Shown: positions 33,664 to 44,200 of the stretch, piece by piece
Layout: each line of letters starts with the position of its first letter
Position numbering within the stretch: position 1 is the stretch's first letter
Origin: Myxococcales bacterium
Lineage (GTDB): Bacteria > Myxococcota_A > Polyangia > Haliangiales > Haliangiaceae
Direction: 5' to 3'
Length of the DNA stretch: 64,000 nt
NCBI GenBank assembly: GCA_016720595.1
Contig: JADKKI010000024.1
Span: 1 to 64,000 of the forward strand
The notes under the pieces: model-generated
Seen by the model: only the letters and a program-made list of their open reading frames with translations
The model's database searches: none
What the model was told of the DNA's origin: nothing
Made by a program: the position numbers and the translations under genes

Positions 33664-36167
33664 ACATCGCGCTGTTCTCGTCGCTGGTACGCTATGGCCT
33701 CGCCGGTGCGTTCGTGGTGCTGCTGGTCGCCACGGTGCTCGCGGTGCGCTCGGGGCGCGGCGGCCTCGGCGCGGCTCTCGGCGTGGCGGCACTGCTGTCG
33801 GGAGGTGCGCTCGCGGCCGAGGCGCTGGTGGCGCTGACGGTGCGGCTCGCCGCGCCTGGTGCCGCGGACTTCAACGAGTACCGCTGGGTGATGCTCGCGC
33901 CGTGGGGGCGGCTGGGCCTCGCGCTCGGCGGTGCCGCGGTGATCGGGATCGTCGGGCTGTCCTGGCGCGCCACGCGCGGTGCCCCTGCCTGGCGCCGCGC
34001 CACGATGATCGGCCTGCGCGCCGGGGCCGCGGTCGGCGCGCTGGTGGTGTTCCTCGAGCCGGCCGTCGAGCTGCGCCAGGTCGCGCGCGAGCCGAACCGG
34101 ATCGCGATCTTGATCGATGACTCGAAGTCGATGGCGCTCGCGGAGGCCACCGATGGCCCGTCGCGGATCGAGCGCACGCGCCAGCTGCTCGAGAGCTCGA
34201 AGTCTGCGCTGACGGCGTGGGAGCAGAGCCACAAGATCGACTACTACACGTTCTCCGAGACCGTCTCGGCCACCAGCCTCGCGGCGCTCGCCTCGGACAC
34301 TGCGCAGGGCAAGGCCACCTTGATCCGCAAGGCCCTCGAGACCATCCGCGCACGCTACGAGGGGCGGGACCTCGCCGGCATCGTGCTGATCTCCGACGGT
34401 GCCTCCACGGGAGGTTTCGACGAGGATTCCGGAGACGGCGCGGTCCGGGACTTCCTGCGCTCGCTCGACACGCGCGTCCACACCGTGTGGGCCGCACGGC
34501 CGGGGCTCAAGGACGTGGCCGTCGCCAAGGTCATGGCCGACGAGTTCGCGTTCGTTCGCACCGTGGTCCGGATCGATGCCGTGATCCGAACCACGGGCCT
34601 GCCGGCGCGCAAGGTGCTGGTCACGCTGTCCACCGACGGGCAGCCGTTGCGCCAGAAGATGGTCGACTTCCCCGGCGGCGAGCACGACGTCACGGTGACG
34701 TTCGAGGTCACGCCGCCGCGCGTGGGCCGCTATGTCTACGAGGTCTCGGTCCCGGTGGCGGCCGGTGAGGCGGTGACCACCAACAATGCGCGCAGCTTCG
34801 TGGTCCGCGTGATCCGCGACAAGATCCGTGTCCTCATGGTCGCCGGTCAGCCCGGCTGGGATGTCCGCGCGCTCCGGCAGATGCTGAAGAGCAACCCGAA
34901 CGTCGACCTCATCAGCTTCTTCATCCTGCGTACCCAGGACGACATCTCGGCCGGCGTGGCCAACGACGAGATGTCACTGATCCCGTTCCCCACGCGCGAG
35001 CTGTTCGAGCAGCAGCTCCCGAGCTTCGATCTGATCATCCTCCAGAACTTCGAGTACCTGCCATACGGCATCGGCGACTACCTCGAGAACATCCGCAGCT
35101 ATGTCGAGGGCGGCGGCGGGCTCGCGATGCTTGGAGGCGCCGCCTCGTTCACGTCGGGCGGGTACTACGGCACGCCGGTGGCGACCGCGCTCCCCGTCGA
35201 GCTCTACGGCCCGTTCGATACGGGGCCGGTGCTCGACACCGGCAAGTTCACCCCGCAGCTGACGGAGAACGGCGTGCTCCACCCAGTGACCTCACTGCGC
35301 TACTCCCCCGACGACAACCTTGCCACCTGGAAGGCGCTGCCGCAGCTCGAGGGCGTCAACCTCGTGGCTTCGGCCAAGCCCGACGCGACCGTCCTCGCCA
35401 CGCACCCGAGGCTCAAGACCAAGGGTGGCAAGCCGATGCCGGTGATCGTCGCCGGGGACTATGGAAAGGGTCGCTCGCTCGCGGTGACCACGGATTCGGT
35501 GTGGCGCTGGGGCTTCGTCTCGGCCGCGAAGAATGGCGACAACGGCCGCCAGTACACGAAGTTCTGGGAGAACGCGATGGGCTGGCTGATCCAGGATCCC
35601 GCCCTGCACAACCTCCACGTCGACAGCGACGCGGTCGAGTACGCGCCATCGCAGCCCGCGCGCGTGACCGTGCGGCTCCTCGGCCGCGACTACCAGCCGA
35701 TGCCCGGTGGGGTGGTCTCGCTCGTCGTCAAGAAGGGCGCGGATCCCACGAGCGCGGTCGAGGTCGCGGCGGCCAAGATCACCGTCGGAGACGATGGGAC
35801 CGCGGTCCACGAGCTCGGGGGCAGCGTCACCCAGGGGCCGGGCGTGTACCGGATCGAGGCCCACGCCACGATCGCCGGCCGCCAGGTCGATGCGAGCGAC
35901 ATCTTCCTCGTTCGTGAGGGCGGCAGCGAGCTCGACCGCCCGGTCGGGGATCCGGCCACCCTCGATGCGATCGCGAAGGCCACGGGCGGTTCGTCGCTCG
36001 GCGCCATCGACACCCTCCCCAGCGACCTCGAGCTCGATCCACCGCGGATCGTGCGCGTCGACCGACGCACCGATGTCGAGCTGTGGAGCCGCCCTGGCCT
36101 CCTGTTCTTGGTGATCGGGCTCCTCGGTCTCGAGTGGCTCTTGCGCCAGCGAAGCGGCTACTTGTAG
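33660..36167 (+). CDS. large membrane protein with VWA-like and glutamine-amidotransferase-like domains
   Basis: GTG 33660 gives 835 residues. Three N-terminal transmembrane segments lie within residues 1-135. A VWA-like domain follows (about 140-280; IAILIDDSKSMALAEA is a DxSxS MIDAS motif; IVLISDGASTGG supplies later ligands). Then come Ig-like strands, a class I glutamine-amidotransferase-like domain (about 390-640; IRVLMVAGQPGWDVRAL; YVEGGGGLAMLGGAASF; no catalytic Cys seen) and a C-terminal transmembrane helix. Such proteins are co-encoded with DUF4159 and thought to serve cell-envelope functions. The exact role is unknown. Confidence 0.85.
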   Translation: MNIALFSSLVRYGLAGAFVVLLVATVLAVRSGRGGLGAALGVAALLSGGALAAEALVALTVRLAAPGAADFNEYRWVMLAPWGRLGLALGGAAVIGIVGLSWRATRGAPAWRRATMIGLRAGAAVGALVVFLEPAVELRQVAREPNRIAILIDDSKSMALAEATDGPSRIERTRQLLESSKSALTAWEQSHKIDYYTFSETVSATSLAALASDTAQGKATLIRKALETIRARYEGRDLAGIVLISDGASTGGFDEDSGDGAVRDFLRSLDTRVHTVWAARPGLKDVAVAKVMADEFAFVRTVVRIDAVIRTTGLPARKVLVTLSTDGQPLRQKMVDFPGGEHDVTVTFEVTPPRVGRYVYEVSVPVAAGEAVTTNNARSFVVRVIRDKIRVLMVAGQPGWDVRALRQMLKSNPNVDLISFFILRTQDDISAGVANDEMSLIPFPTRELFEQQLPSFDLIILQNFEYLPYGIGDYLENIRSYVEGGGGLAMLGGAASFTSGGYYGTPVATALPVELYGPFDTGPVLDTGKFTPQLTENGVLHPVTSLRYSPDDNLATWKALPQLEGVNLVASAKPDATVLATHPRLKTKGGKPMPVIVAGDYGKGRSLAVTTDSVWRWGFVSAAKNGDNGRQYTKFWENAMGWLIQDPALHNLHVDSDAVEYAPSQPARVTVRLLGRDYQPMPGGVVSLVVKKGADPTSAVEVAAAKITVGDDGTAVHELGGSVTQGPGVYRIEAHATIAGRQVDASDIFLVREGGSELDRPVGDPATLDAIAKATGGSSLGAIDTLPSDLELDPPRIVRVDRRTDVELWSRPGLLFLVIGLLGLEWLLRQRSGYL

Positions 36168-36179
36168 AAGGAACCACGC

Positions 36180-37400
36180 ATGGCCCTCTCCCTCGACAGT
36201 CTCGTTACCGACCTGATGTTCCAGGCCAACGCAGCGATCGATCAGCAGAAGCTGATCGAGGGGCTGGGTGGTCAGGAGGCGCTCGAGACCAAGCAGCTGC
36301 TCGACGTCGACCGCCTCGATCCCCGCGCGGAGATGGAGCTGTCGCCCTCGATGCCGTTCCGCCGCCGCGGCGAGCGCCGGCTGATGATCATCGACGACAA
36401 GGCGCTCGTGCCGCGCGAGGATCCGCAGGCCGACCCGGTGGTGAAGACCGATCTGCGCGCCGCGAAGGAGGCGCTGATCAACACCTGCACGCTGCTCCCG
36501 ATCCGGCTCGGCCGCCTGTTCACGCTGGGCACGTGGGGCGATGCCGTGATGGTCGCGCGCACCGCGCGGGATCTGCGTGGCATCGCGCTCCTGCCGTACG
36601 CGCTCGATTCGCAGGTCGATGTCGATGGCAAGCGCCGGCAGACCCCGCTGTCCCAGAAGGAGTTCGAGACCAAGATCCTCGCGTTCGAGAAGCGCCTCGA
36701 GGAGCTCGATGACGAGCAGATCATCGCCGGGCTCTCGGGCGTCACGTTCGAGCGCCGCGGCGATCTGCTGATCGTCGACGTGCTCGAGGAGGACGGCACC
36801 TGGGATCAGCGCAAGTCGATGCTGATGGAGAACCAGCTCGCCGCGATGGAGCGGTTCTCGATGCTTCCCGGTGCCCCGCAGCCCAAGGGCCCGGCTCCAG
36901 GCGCGAAGCTCGAGAACGGCAAGGGCACCCCCGCGAAGGCCGCAGCGGCGCCGACGCCCGCCCCGGTGCCCGTGCCCGTCCCCGTGAAGGAGGAGCCGAA
37001 GGGCCCGCCGATCGACGTGCGCGAGATCGACGGGGCCGTGGTGATCGTGTTCCCGGCGGAGCGGTTCGATCTCGACGTCGCCGCGGCGCTCGGCAAGCGC
37101 GACTGGGACCATGTCGTCCGCCGCACCGATAACCTCACCGGCGCCACGCGCGACAAGCTCCACCGTGACGGCGCCACCTGGATCGCGCCGCTCGAGTTCC
37201 TCTCCGAGGTGTTCGTCGAGGGCAAGCCGCTGACCAAGGCCGAGTTCGAGCGTGACTCGCAGAAGCTCGAGGGCCTGAAGTCGCTCGACGTTCACTTCCC
37301 GCGGTTCGGGCCGGTGATGCTCCTCGAGATCGCGGGCAAGGGCCGGTTCGTGACCACCGTCGACGGCGCCGAGCGCGCCGCGAAGCTGGTGGCCGGATGA
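36180..37400 (+). CDS. conserved-type cytoplasmic protein of unknown function
   Basis: This is 406 residues from ATG 36180, with AAGGA before it. An N-terminal domain (about 1-230; MALSLDSLVTDLMFQANAAIDQQKLIEGLGG; RLGRLFTLGTWGDAVMVARTARDLRGIALLPYAL) is joined to a ~120-residue C-terminal domain (VVIVFPAERFDLDVAAALGKRDWDHVV) by an Ala/Pro/Lys-rich linker with PVPVPVPVK. There is no signal peptide or membrane segment. It lies 12 bases after the VWA gene and overlaps the next gene by four bases. I do not recognise the family. Confidence 0.7.
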   Translation: MALSLDSLVTDLMFQANAAIDQQKLIEGLGGQEALETKQLLDVDRLDPRAEMELSPSMPFRRRGERRLMIIDDKALVPREDPQADPVVKTDLRAAKEALINTCTLLPIRLGRLFTLGTWGDAVMVARTARDLRGIALLPYALDSQVDVDGKRRQTPLSQKEFETKILAFEKRLEELDDEQIIAGLSGVTFERRGDLLIVDVLEEDGTWDQRKSMLMENQLAAMERFSMLPGAPQPKGPAPGAKLENGKGTPAKAAAAPTPAPVPVPVPVKEEPKGPPIDVREIDGAVVIVFPAERFDLDVAAALGKRDWDHVVRRTDNLTGATRDKLHRDGATWIAPLEFLSEVFVEGKPLTKAEFERDSQKLEGLKSLDVHFPRFGPVMLLEIAGKGRFVTTVDGAERAAKLVAG

Positions 37401-38551
37401 AGATCGCCTTCGCCCTCGCGCTCGGCTGCACGCTCGCCACGCAGGCGCACGCCGACGACGAGTTCGGCGGCGCGACCGTGGTGTTCGCGCGCGGCGCATC
37501 GCTGTACCGCGTGGATCCCAAGGGCAAGGGCGAGACCGAGATCGCCACCCTCGGTGCGAAGGTCGCCGTGCGCGCGCTGCGCACCGATGCGCAGGGCAAG
37601 GTCCTGCTCGCGGATCTCGGGGGCAAGTGGTCGTGGATGCCGCTCGATGGCTCCACCAAGACGCTCACCGAGCTGCCGTGCGCGGATGGTCCCGCGCAGC
37701 TCACCGAGGATGGCGAGCTGCTCCTGTGCCGGAGCGCCACGGGCGGCTCGCTGATCGTCAGCGTGAAGGACGGGAGGACCCGCCCGATCGACGTGCCCCC
37801 GGTGGGTGCGCGGATCGTGGGGCCGGCCACCGAGCGCCGCGTGGTGTGGGCCGACAAGACCGGCGTGTGGGCCGCGCCCACCAAGGACAAGGACTTCAAG
37901 CCCAAGACCCAGGTCGCCGCCGAGGCGCCGCTGCGCTCGTTCCTGGCGAGCCCGGATGGCCAGCGCGCGATCGGCGTGTACCTCGACAAGGTCTACACGA
38001 GCGTGAAGGACACCAAGCCGGCCGAGCTGCTGATGGGGTTCGCCCTCGACGGTCAGGCCGCGCGCCGCAAGGCGATCAAGAGCGGCGTGCCGATCGAGTG
38101 GTCGCACGACAGCAAGTGGGTGCTGGTCCAGGAGGGCGGCAGCGCCTGCCTGATGATGGCCAATGGCGGCCAGTACAAGTGCTGGAAGGGCTACACCGGC
38201 GCCTCGATCGCCAGCGACGGCCACTGGGGCCTCGTGCTCGGCAATCGGGACGGGAGCAAGAAGCAGAGCCCCGCCCCGAAGTCGTCGAAGACGCCGGCCA
38301 AGGGCAAAGGCAAGGCGCCCGCGAAGTCCAAGGACACCGACCCCACCGACGAGCCCGAGAGCGCCGTGGACGGCGGTGCGGGCAGCGGTGATGCGCCGGC
38401 CGATGACGTGGTGGTGGCGCCGCCGAGCGGCCCGCTCGCGCTGTATCGCACGCGGCTCGAGGGCGCGTTCAACGATCCGCCCGCGCTGATCGTCAAGATC
38501 GTCGACGGCGCGGCCGTGTGGGTTCCGCCGCCGCTGCGCCCCGCGCTCTGA
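37397..38551 (+). CDS. exported beta-propeller-like protein
   Basis: The ATG overlaps the previous stop (ATGA). It is 384 residues with signal peptide MKIAFALALGCTLATQAHA. The body shows TolB-like blades (FARGASLYRVDPKGKGETEIATLG; LLADLGGKWSWMPLDGSTK; LTEDGELLLCRSATGGSLIVSVKDGRTRPI). A Lys/Pro/Ala stretch (SKKQSPAPKSSKTPAKGKGKAPAKSKD) interrupts the last part, followed by a short tail. Periplasmic protein-protein contact is the most likely role. It ends the DUF4159-led gene run. Confidence 0.7.
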   Translation: MKIAFALALGCTLATQAHADDEFGGATVVFARGASLYRVDPKGKGETEIATLGAKVAVRALRTDAQGKVLLADLGGKWSWMPLDGSTKTLTELPCADGPAQLTEDGELLLCRSATGGSLIVSVKDGRTRPIDVPPVGARIVGPATERRVVWADKTGVWAAPTKDKDFKPKTQVAAEAPLRSFLASPDGQRAIGVYLDKVYTSVKDTKPAELLMGFALDGQAARRKAIKSGVPIEWSHDSKWVLVQEGGSACLMMANGGQYKCWKGYTGASIASDGHWGLVLGNRDGSKKQSPAPKSSKTPAKGKGKAPAKSKDTDPTDEPESAVDGGAGSGDAPADDVVVAPPSGPLALYRTRLEGAFNDPPALIVKIVDGAAVWVPPPLRPAL

Positions 38552-38605
38552 TCCAGATCGCGACGGGATCCCGCTGGCGATCCGCCCGAATAGGATCCGC
38601 GTAGC

Positions 38606-39199
38606 TCAGGGCACGAAGATCGTGTCGCCGGGGAGCACGAAGATGTTCATATCGACGCGCTTGCCGGAGGCGAGCAGGTCGTAGTCGAGCGGGATCCGCT
38701 TCGCCTCCTTGGTCTTGGCGTCGGTGCGCAGGAGGACGATCCCGTCGCGCCGCGCGAACCGCGTGGGGCCACCGGCGAGGGCGATCGCATCCGACACGGT
38801 GACGAACTGATCGGTGGTGAACACCCCAGTCTTGACGACCTCGCCCTGGACCGTGAACCGGTAGCTCCGCCACGCCTTGAGCGCGACGGTGATCTCGGTG
38901 CCCTGGACCTTCACGAAGTCCGTCAGCTTCCCCTTGATGGTCGCCTTCAGCGTGCTCGGCGTCTCACCGCCCGCCTTGAGGTCCCCGACGAGCGGCATCG
39001 TGATGGTGCCGTCCGGCCGGATCGTCGCCTCGGTGTTGAGGCCCTGGTTGCCCTCGCCCCAGACGTTGATCGCGACGATGTCGCCGACGCCCAGCACGAC
39101 CTCCTTGCTCCGGGGATCGGGCTCCCCTGCATAGTTGTAGTTCGGGAGATTGCTGCCGCAGGCGGCGAGGAGGACGAACAGGATCGTGACCGCACGCAT
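38606..39199 (-). CDS. polysaccharide-export (Wza/BexD-like) lipoprotein
   Basis: ATG 39199 gives 197 residues. The signal peptide ends LLAACGS (lipobox). The Poly_export domain follows (about 34-110; VVLGVGDIVAINVWGEGNQGLNTEATIRPDGTITMPLVGDLKAGG), then one SLBB-type domain (about 112-185; FTVQGEVVKTGVFTTDQFVTVSDAIALAGG) ending FVLPGDTIFVP. It is shorter than Wza and lacks the C-terminal amphipathic helix, as in many myxobacterial exopolysaccharide secretins. It probably lies in the periplasm or outer membrane for exopolysaccharide export. It lies downstream of the pilus operon. Confidence 0.88.
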   Translation of the reverse strand: MRAVTILFVLLAACGSNLPNYNYAGEPDPRSKEVVLGVGDIVAINVWGEGNQGLNTEATIRPDGTITMPLVGDLKAGGETPSTLKATIKGKLTDFVKVQGTEITVALKAWRSYRFTVQGEVVKTGVFTTDQFVTVSDAIALAGGPTRFARRDGIVLLRTDAKTKEAKRIPLDYDLLASGKRVDMNIFVLPGDTIFVP

Positions 39200-39297
39200 G
39201 GGGGCAGTCTGGCAGAAGACCCGTGGCGATGGCCTGGGCCGGCGAAGGATTCGCGCGTGAGACCGCCGAGAGGAGGGCCTCGACGGGGCGCTTGGCT

Positions 39298-39867
39298 TCA
39301 GGGCCCGAAGTCGGCGGCGTTGTTCGTGGACGTACAGCCGCCCTTCATCTTGCCGCCGCACTGCGTGGCACCGTTGAACTGCACCAGCTCGCGGACCTCC
39401 TTGGGGGTATCCGGATACTTGATGCACTTGGAGACGATGAACACCTGAAAGTCATAGTCGACCGAGGCGACCGGAACCGGCTCGTCGTCGTTGTCGACCA
39501 GGTAGACCGAGAAGTCGTCACCTGCGACGCCATCGAGGTCGTGCGTCACGATCCCACCAGGGCTGTTGAGCCAGACGGGTTCGGTGGTGTCGTCGTCCGC
39601 AGTGTTCGCGATGCCGTCGGCTCCGGCGCTCTGGGCGAGGGCGGCATCCCACAGCGGATGGTTGTTGGCGACGATCGGCCGCGCCGCCGCGAGGCCGGCC
39701 TCGGCGCAGTACAGCGAGGACATGCCGCTCCGCGTGAGACCTGTGGCGCGGGTCGCAGCGAGCTGCGTGCTCACCAGCGCCGCCCCGCCTGCGATCAGGG
39801 CGGCGACGATGACCAGGGTCACCAGCATTGCGCTACCGCGTTCGCCCGTGCGTCGGGTGTGCTTCAT
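39298..39867 (-). CDS. PilX-type pilus assembly protein (cluster 1)
   Basis: This is 189 residues. A hydrophobic N-terminal helix (GSAMLVTLVIVAALIAGGAALVSTQ) is followed by YCAEAGLAAARP, the PilX/GspK-like hallmark, and a C-terminal domain with Cys residues (FIVSKCIKYPDTPKEVRELV...CGGKMKGGC). Minor pilins of this type help start type IVa pilus growth with PilY1. It is the last gene of the cluster and overlaps the PilW-like gene by four bases (39864-39867). Confidence 0.8.
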   Translation of the reverse strand: MKHTRRTGERGSAMLVTLVIVAALIAGGAALVSTQLAATRATGLTRSGMSSLYCAEAGLAAARPIVANNHPLWDAALAQSAGADGIANTADDDTTEPVWLNSPGGIVTHDLDGVAGDDFSVYLVDNDDEPVPVASVDYDFQVFIVSKCIKYPDTPKEVRELVQFNGATQCGGKMKGGCTSTNNAADFGP

Positions 39868-40850
39868 GGTGACCCCGTGAGGTTACGGATCTCGATGTTC
39901 GATGACAGCAAGCGACGGCGGTAGCCATCCGCCGTTCCGGCGGCAGCGTGATCGAGGATCGCGGGCCGCACGAAGGGCGGAGCGCCGTTGACCGGTGTGG
40001 TCGCCCGCGCGAGGAGCTCGATCCGGATGCCGCGCACGAGGCCCGTGAGCGGGCCATCGCCAGCGTTGTTGTACTCCCACTCGTCACCCGCGCCATTGGC
40101 CGTCTCGTCCGCGGTGCCGTTGTTGTCGGTATCGATCCCGACCGCGAGCTGGAGATCCTCCACGCCCTCGGCGAGCGGCTCGGCACTCGCGAACGTGCTC
40201 GTGCCATCCGGATCCATGAACAGGGTCGGGATCCCGTCGAGGTTCCCGATGAAGAACCGCGCCCGCACCGCCCGCACCACCAGCGCACCAGGGTTGTAGG
40301 TGATCGTCGAAGCGCAGGTGGGGTTGGCCATGGTCAGGACGTTTCCCACCTTGGCGGTGATCCGGTAGAGGTGCCCGGTCCCGAAGTCCGTGATCACGAA
40401 CCAGTCATCGACCTCGAGCCCTGTGGCGTCGTTCACGGTCACGGTGTTGCCCGTGCTGAGTGCGGTCGTCGACGAGGTGACGACGGAGCCGTACGCGAAC
40501 ACCGCGGTGACCTCGTCGGTGCCGGCGATCGCGTCGGTCGCCGTGGTGTTGTTGGTCACGGTGAGCGCGGCCGGAAGGGCACAGCTCAGATCGCCCTCCT
40601 GCTCGGTGGTGTAGATCAGCCCCGACGGGACCGCCGGGCTCGCACCACGGAGGGCCTCGGAGAGGAACGTCATCGCGGCACGTGCGGAGGTCTCGGTGGC
40701 CACCGCCGCCTTCTGCTCGCGCATGCCGTTCACGAGCGAGACCGCGACAGCGAGCACGCCTGCAATCGCGAACGAGAACAGGACGAGCGAGATCATCAGC
40801 TCGACGAGCGTGAAGCCACCCTGCGTGCGTCGCCTGCGATGTCGAAGCAC
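39864..40850 (-). CDS. PilW-type minor pilin (cluster 1)
   Basis: GTG 40850 gives 328 residues, sharing one base with the stop of the PilV-like gene. The class III signal GGFTLVELM (cleaved before F by prepilin peptidase) heads a hydrophobic helix (ISLVLFSFAIAGVLAVAVSLVNG). The C-terminal globular domain includes an acidic segment (DTDNNGTADETANGAGDEW) and RGIRIELLARAT, typical of PilW-like proteins. It probably sits in the minor-pilin priming complex at the pilus tip. Confidence 0.85.
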   Translation of the reverse strand: MLRHRRRRTQGGFTLVELMISLVLFSFAIAGVLAVAVSLVNGMREQKAAVATETSARAAMTFLSEALRGASPAVPSGLIYTTEQEGDLSCALPAALTVTNNTTATDAIAGTDEVTAVFAYGSVVTSSTTALSTGNTVTVNDATGLEVDDWFVITDFGTGHLYRITAKVGNVLTMANPTCASTITYNPGALVVRAVRARFFIGNLDGIPTLFMDPDGTSTFASAEPLAEGVEDLQLAVGIDTDNNGTADETANGAGDEWEYNNAGDGPLTGLVRGIRIELLARATTPVNGAPPFVRPAILDHAAAGTADGYRRRLLSSNIEIRNLTGSP

Positions 40851-41230
40851 TAGTTCCGCCTCCCGTAGAGCGTCACGGTGGGCTGCACGGCATAGCCCTC
40901 CTCGGGCCAGGTCACGGTGACCGCGATGTCGGTGTAGCTGCCGACGATCGGCGTGACCGTCCACGCCCGGTCGAAGATCCCACCCGCCGCGCCGGCGGCG
41001 GTCAGACCCGTCTCCGAGCCGCTGACGGCCGCGGTGGTCCGCAGCCGCTCGAGCTGGTCTTGTGCGAGCACGGCGGCCTCGGTGCTATGACGTGCCGTTC
41101 CAGACGCGCGGGTCTCCGAGGTGTAGAGCCCGATGATCCCGGCCATCGCGATCGCCGTGATCAGCACGGCGATCATCACTTCGATCAGCGTGAAGCCCTG
41201 GTCTGGCCGTTTGGGTGCGTGGCGTGTCAT
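40850..41230 (-). CDS. PilV-type minor pilin (cluster 1)
   Basis: This is 126 residues. Prepilin signal QGFTLIEVM followed by IAVLITAIAMAGIIGLYTSET; then AQDQLERLRTTAAVS, and a beta-rich end (RAWTVTPIVGSYTDIAVTVTWPEEG). The order FimT-PilY1-PilV-PilW-PilX is read on the minus strand, with overlaps or small gaps, so co-expression is expected. Confidence 0.85.
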   Translation of the reverse strand: MTRHAPKRPDQGFTLIEVMIAVLITAIAMAGIIGLYTSETRASGTARHSTEAAVLAQDQLERLRTTAAVSGSETGLTAAGAAGGIFDRAWTVTPIVGSYTDIAVTVTWPEEGYAVQPTVTLYGRRN

Positions 41231-41241
41231 GGCTCGGGATC

Positions 41242-44200
41242 TCAGAGGGTCTGGAGCCAGAGGCGGCGAGTCGCCTGGTTGGCAGCAGAGGTGGTCGTGG
41301 TTCCGGCGGTGGAGGCGGCGCTGGTCGAGACCTGCTCGATCTTGTCCGACGTTCCCGAGTACAGGTCGGTGCCGTTGTTCGCGAGTGAGGAAGCACCACC
41401 CTGGATCGCCACGATCGTCGCGCTCCCTGCACCACCACCGATCGCGACCTTGTACACATGGCCGGTCTGGGCAGCGGCGGTGCCGTAGAGCACGTCGTTG
41501 ACATCGGTGGTGTCGGTCGTGAAGAACAGCTCGTTACCCACGATCAACGCCTGCTCGTAGGCCTTCTCGCCATTGGTCAGGTCGTAGGTCCAGGGCACGC
41601 CGGGGGATCCGGACGACTCGTTGAGGTTGCCGGTCGTCGTGTTCAAGGACACGGCGACGGCCTTCTGCGCGGCTGTCGTCCACTGCGGATTGGTGGCTCC
41701 CGTGTCGGCATAGCCACCGGGGATCGCCAGCGCGTACAGCGTGCCGCCACTGTCGTAGATCGCGGGGACGGCTCCGAACGGGTGCAGGTTCGTGGTGAAC
41801 CGGAACAGCGGATTGCCGGAGAACCGGTTGTTGCCGGTGCCAGCGTCGAGCTGCCACAGATCACCCCACAACGTCCCGAACACCACGTCCGTCAAGAAGC
41901 CGTTGCCCTGCCGATCGACGGCAACCGCACCACCCGGGATCCCCGACGCAGGGGGTAGCCCGCCGGCGCCGCGCGACGCGTTGCTGCTGTAGATGTTGGA
42001 GAACTTGGCCGCCCACAGGTCCGAACCGTTCTCGATGTTGATCGCGGCGACCACGGCACCTGCAGCGCCGGTGCCGCCGTTGTTGGTCTCGACGAACGCG
42101 GCCAGCTTCATCGCACCGCCGACGTTCACCTTGCCCATCGAGACCGTGAGCCCGACGCCGAGCTCGACGGCGCTACGGACCGCGGGGGTGGTGTACTCCC
42201 ACAGGATCGAGGGGTTCGCGGGATCGGTGACGTCGAGGGCATACACGGACGGCGTCTCGCCCGAGGTCGCCGGGTCACCCGAGCCGCTCTGGAAGATCAG
42301 GATGGTCTTGAACGTGCGCGTGCCCGTACCGGTGAAGTCACCGAACATGTCGAGCACGTGGGGCGAGCCATCGATCCGGGTCGTGTTCGACCGCACTCGC
42401 TTGAGCTGGGTGCGTGGCAGGAACGCCCACATCTCGATCCCGGTCGCGGTGCAGATCGGCCCGGAGATGCTGCCGCACACCGCGTGGATCATGCCGTCCG
42501 TGGCGCCGAAGTAGACGACCGTGGGCCGCGTGGTGCCGGCGACGAGGCTCGTGGGGATCACGGCGACCGTGGAGCGATCCACGCCGCCGAGCTTGGACAC
42601 GTACGGCCCGGTGCCGTAGCCCGCGAGCGTGCGCTGGATCAGCGTGTCCTGCTCGGTGGCCGCGAGATCGGGAGCCATCAACGGACCCACTGTGGGTCGG
42701 TTCGCTGTCTTGATAACGGTGCGGGTCGGGCTGAAGCCCGCGCTGGAGTTCGTGAACACCGTCCTGCAGCCCGAGCTGAAGTCCGCGCAGCTATCGTTCG
42801 ACGCCGGGATCAACGTCGCCGCGTCAAACTGCCGCGTCGGGACGCCGAAGTCGTCCGCGGACGTGGTGACGTTGACGACCGGGATCGCGCGCATGTGGCC
42901 GACGATGTTCGGGAACTGGAACGACGCCGGGATCGACGCGGCGGCATTCGGAACGAAGCTCGGGATCGGCGCCGGCGTGACCGACTCGAACGTGCCCTGC
43001 ACGATCGACATGGTTCCATCGATGCTCGCGACGATCGGGGATGCGCGGCTGACCTCCGACGTCGACGTGACGATCGGGGGCTCGCCGAGCAGGAGGAGCG
43101 TCTGGAGAATGAGCTTGGTGCCAGCGACCACGCCGCTGACATCGTGACCGCCAACGTAGATGATGTTCGCCTTCGTCGGGTCGTTATCCTTGTTCATGCG
43201 GCTGACGAAGTCGGTGACGACCATGCCGGACGACCGCGCGGTCGCCGGGACGCTGACGAACCCGGTGTTCAGGCTGTTGACGCCGCTGATCAGCGGCTCG
43301 GAGCCGGGCCGGTACATCGTGGTGGGCGTGTCGATGAAGCTGGCAACCGAGCCGCCGACCGGGGTCCACTTGAAGTCGGCGGTCTGCGCCAGCGGCTCGT
43401 TTGGAGCTGAGAAGTAGATGCAGGCATCGCCGTTGGCCAGGTTCGGATCGCTGCAGTTCTGGGTGGGGCCGCTCGGCGCGGCGTTGTTCTTGACGAAGCC
43501 CAGCGGATCAAAGCCGGAGCACGCCCCGGCGGTATCCTTGCAGGTCTGGAACTGCGTGGTGGCGATGCCCTGGGTGGGGCCACCCTCGAGCGACTGGATC
43601 GAGTGGCACTCGGCCATCAGGCCGGTCTGACCATCGAGGAACGTGGAGATCTTGCCCATCGCGAGGGCCTCACCCGCCGTGGGCGCTGCGCCAGCCGTGG
43701 CCTTGGTCTCCCAGTGCGGGACCCACACCATCTTGTATTTGGCGGGGTCGAGCAATGTGGCGAAATCCGAGAAGTCAAACGTGTCGTAGATCTCGCCGCG
43801 GACCCCACCGAGAGGGCACTTGACGAGATCGCCGACGTTCGCACCTCCAGGTGGGCAGCCACCCGCGGTGGCGAAGGTCAGACCAGCGTTCCTCAGATAC
43901 TTCTGGAGAATGCCGTCGGACACGCTCTTGGTCGGAATGAGCCCGCCGGCCCGGGTGACGTCGCCACCGGAGAACGAGGGAGGGATCGGGACCACGCTCC
44001 CCGTGTTGATCGTGATCTGCTTCGCGAGCACCGACGTGATCGTCCAGGTGGCGTTGTAGGCGGGGACGCTCACGTTCGCGATGGAGACGAGCTGACCGGC
44101 GAGCATGTTGTGGTTCGCAACGGTGTTCACGATGATGTTGGTGCCGATCTTCTGGATGCCGGCCTTGAGGACCTGGCCGTTGCCCCCGTTCGCGAGCCCG

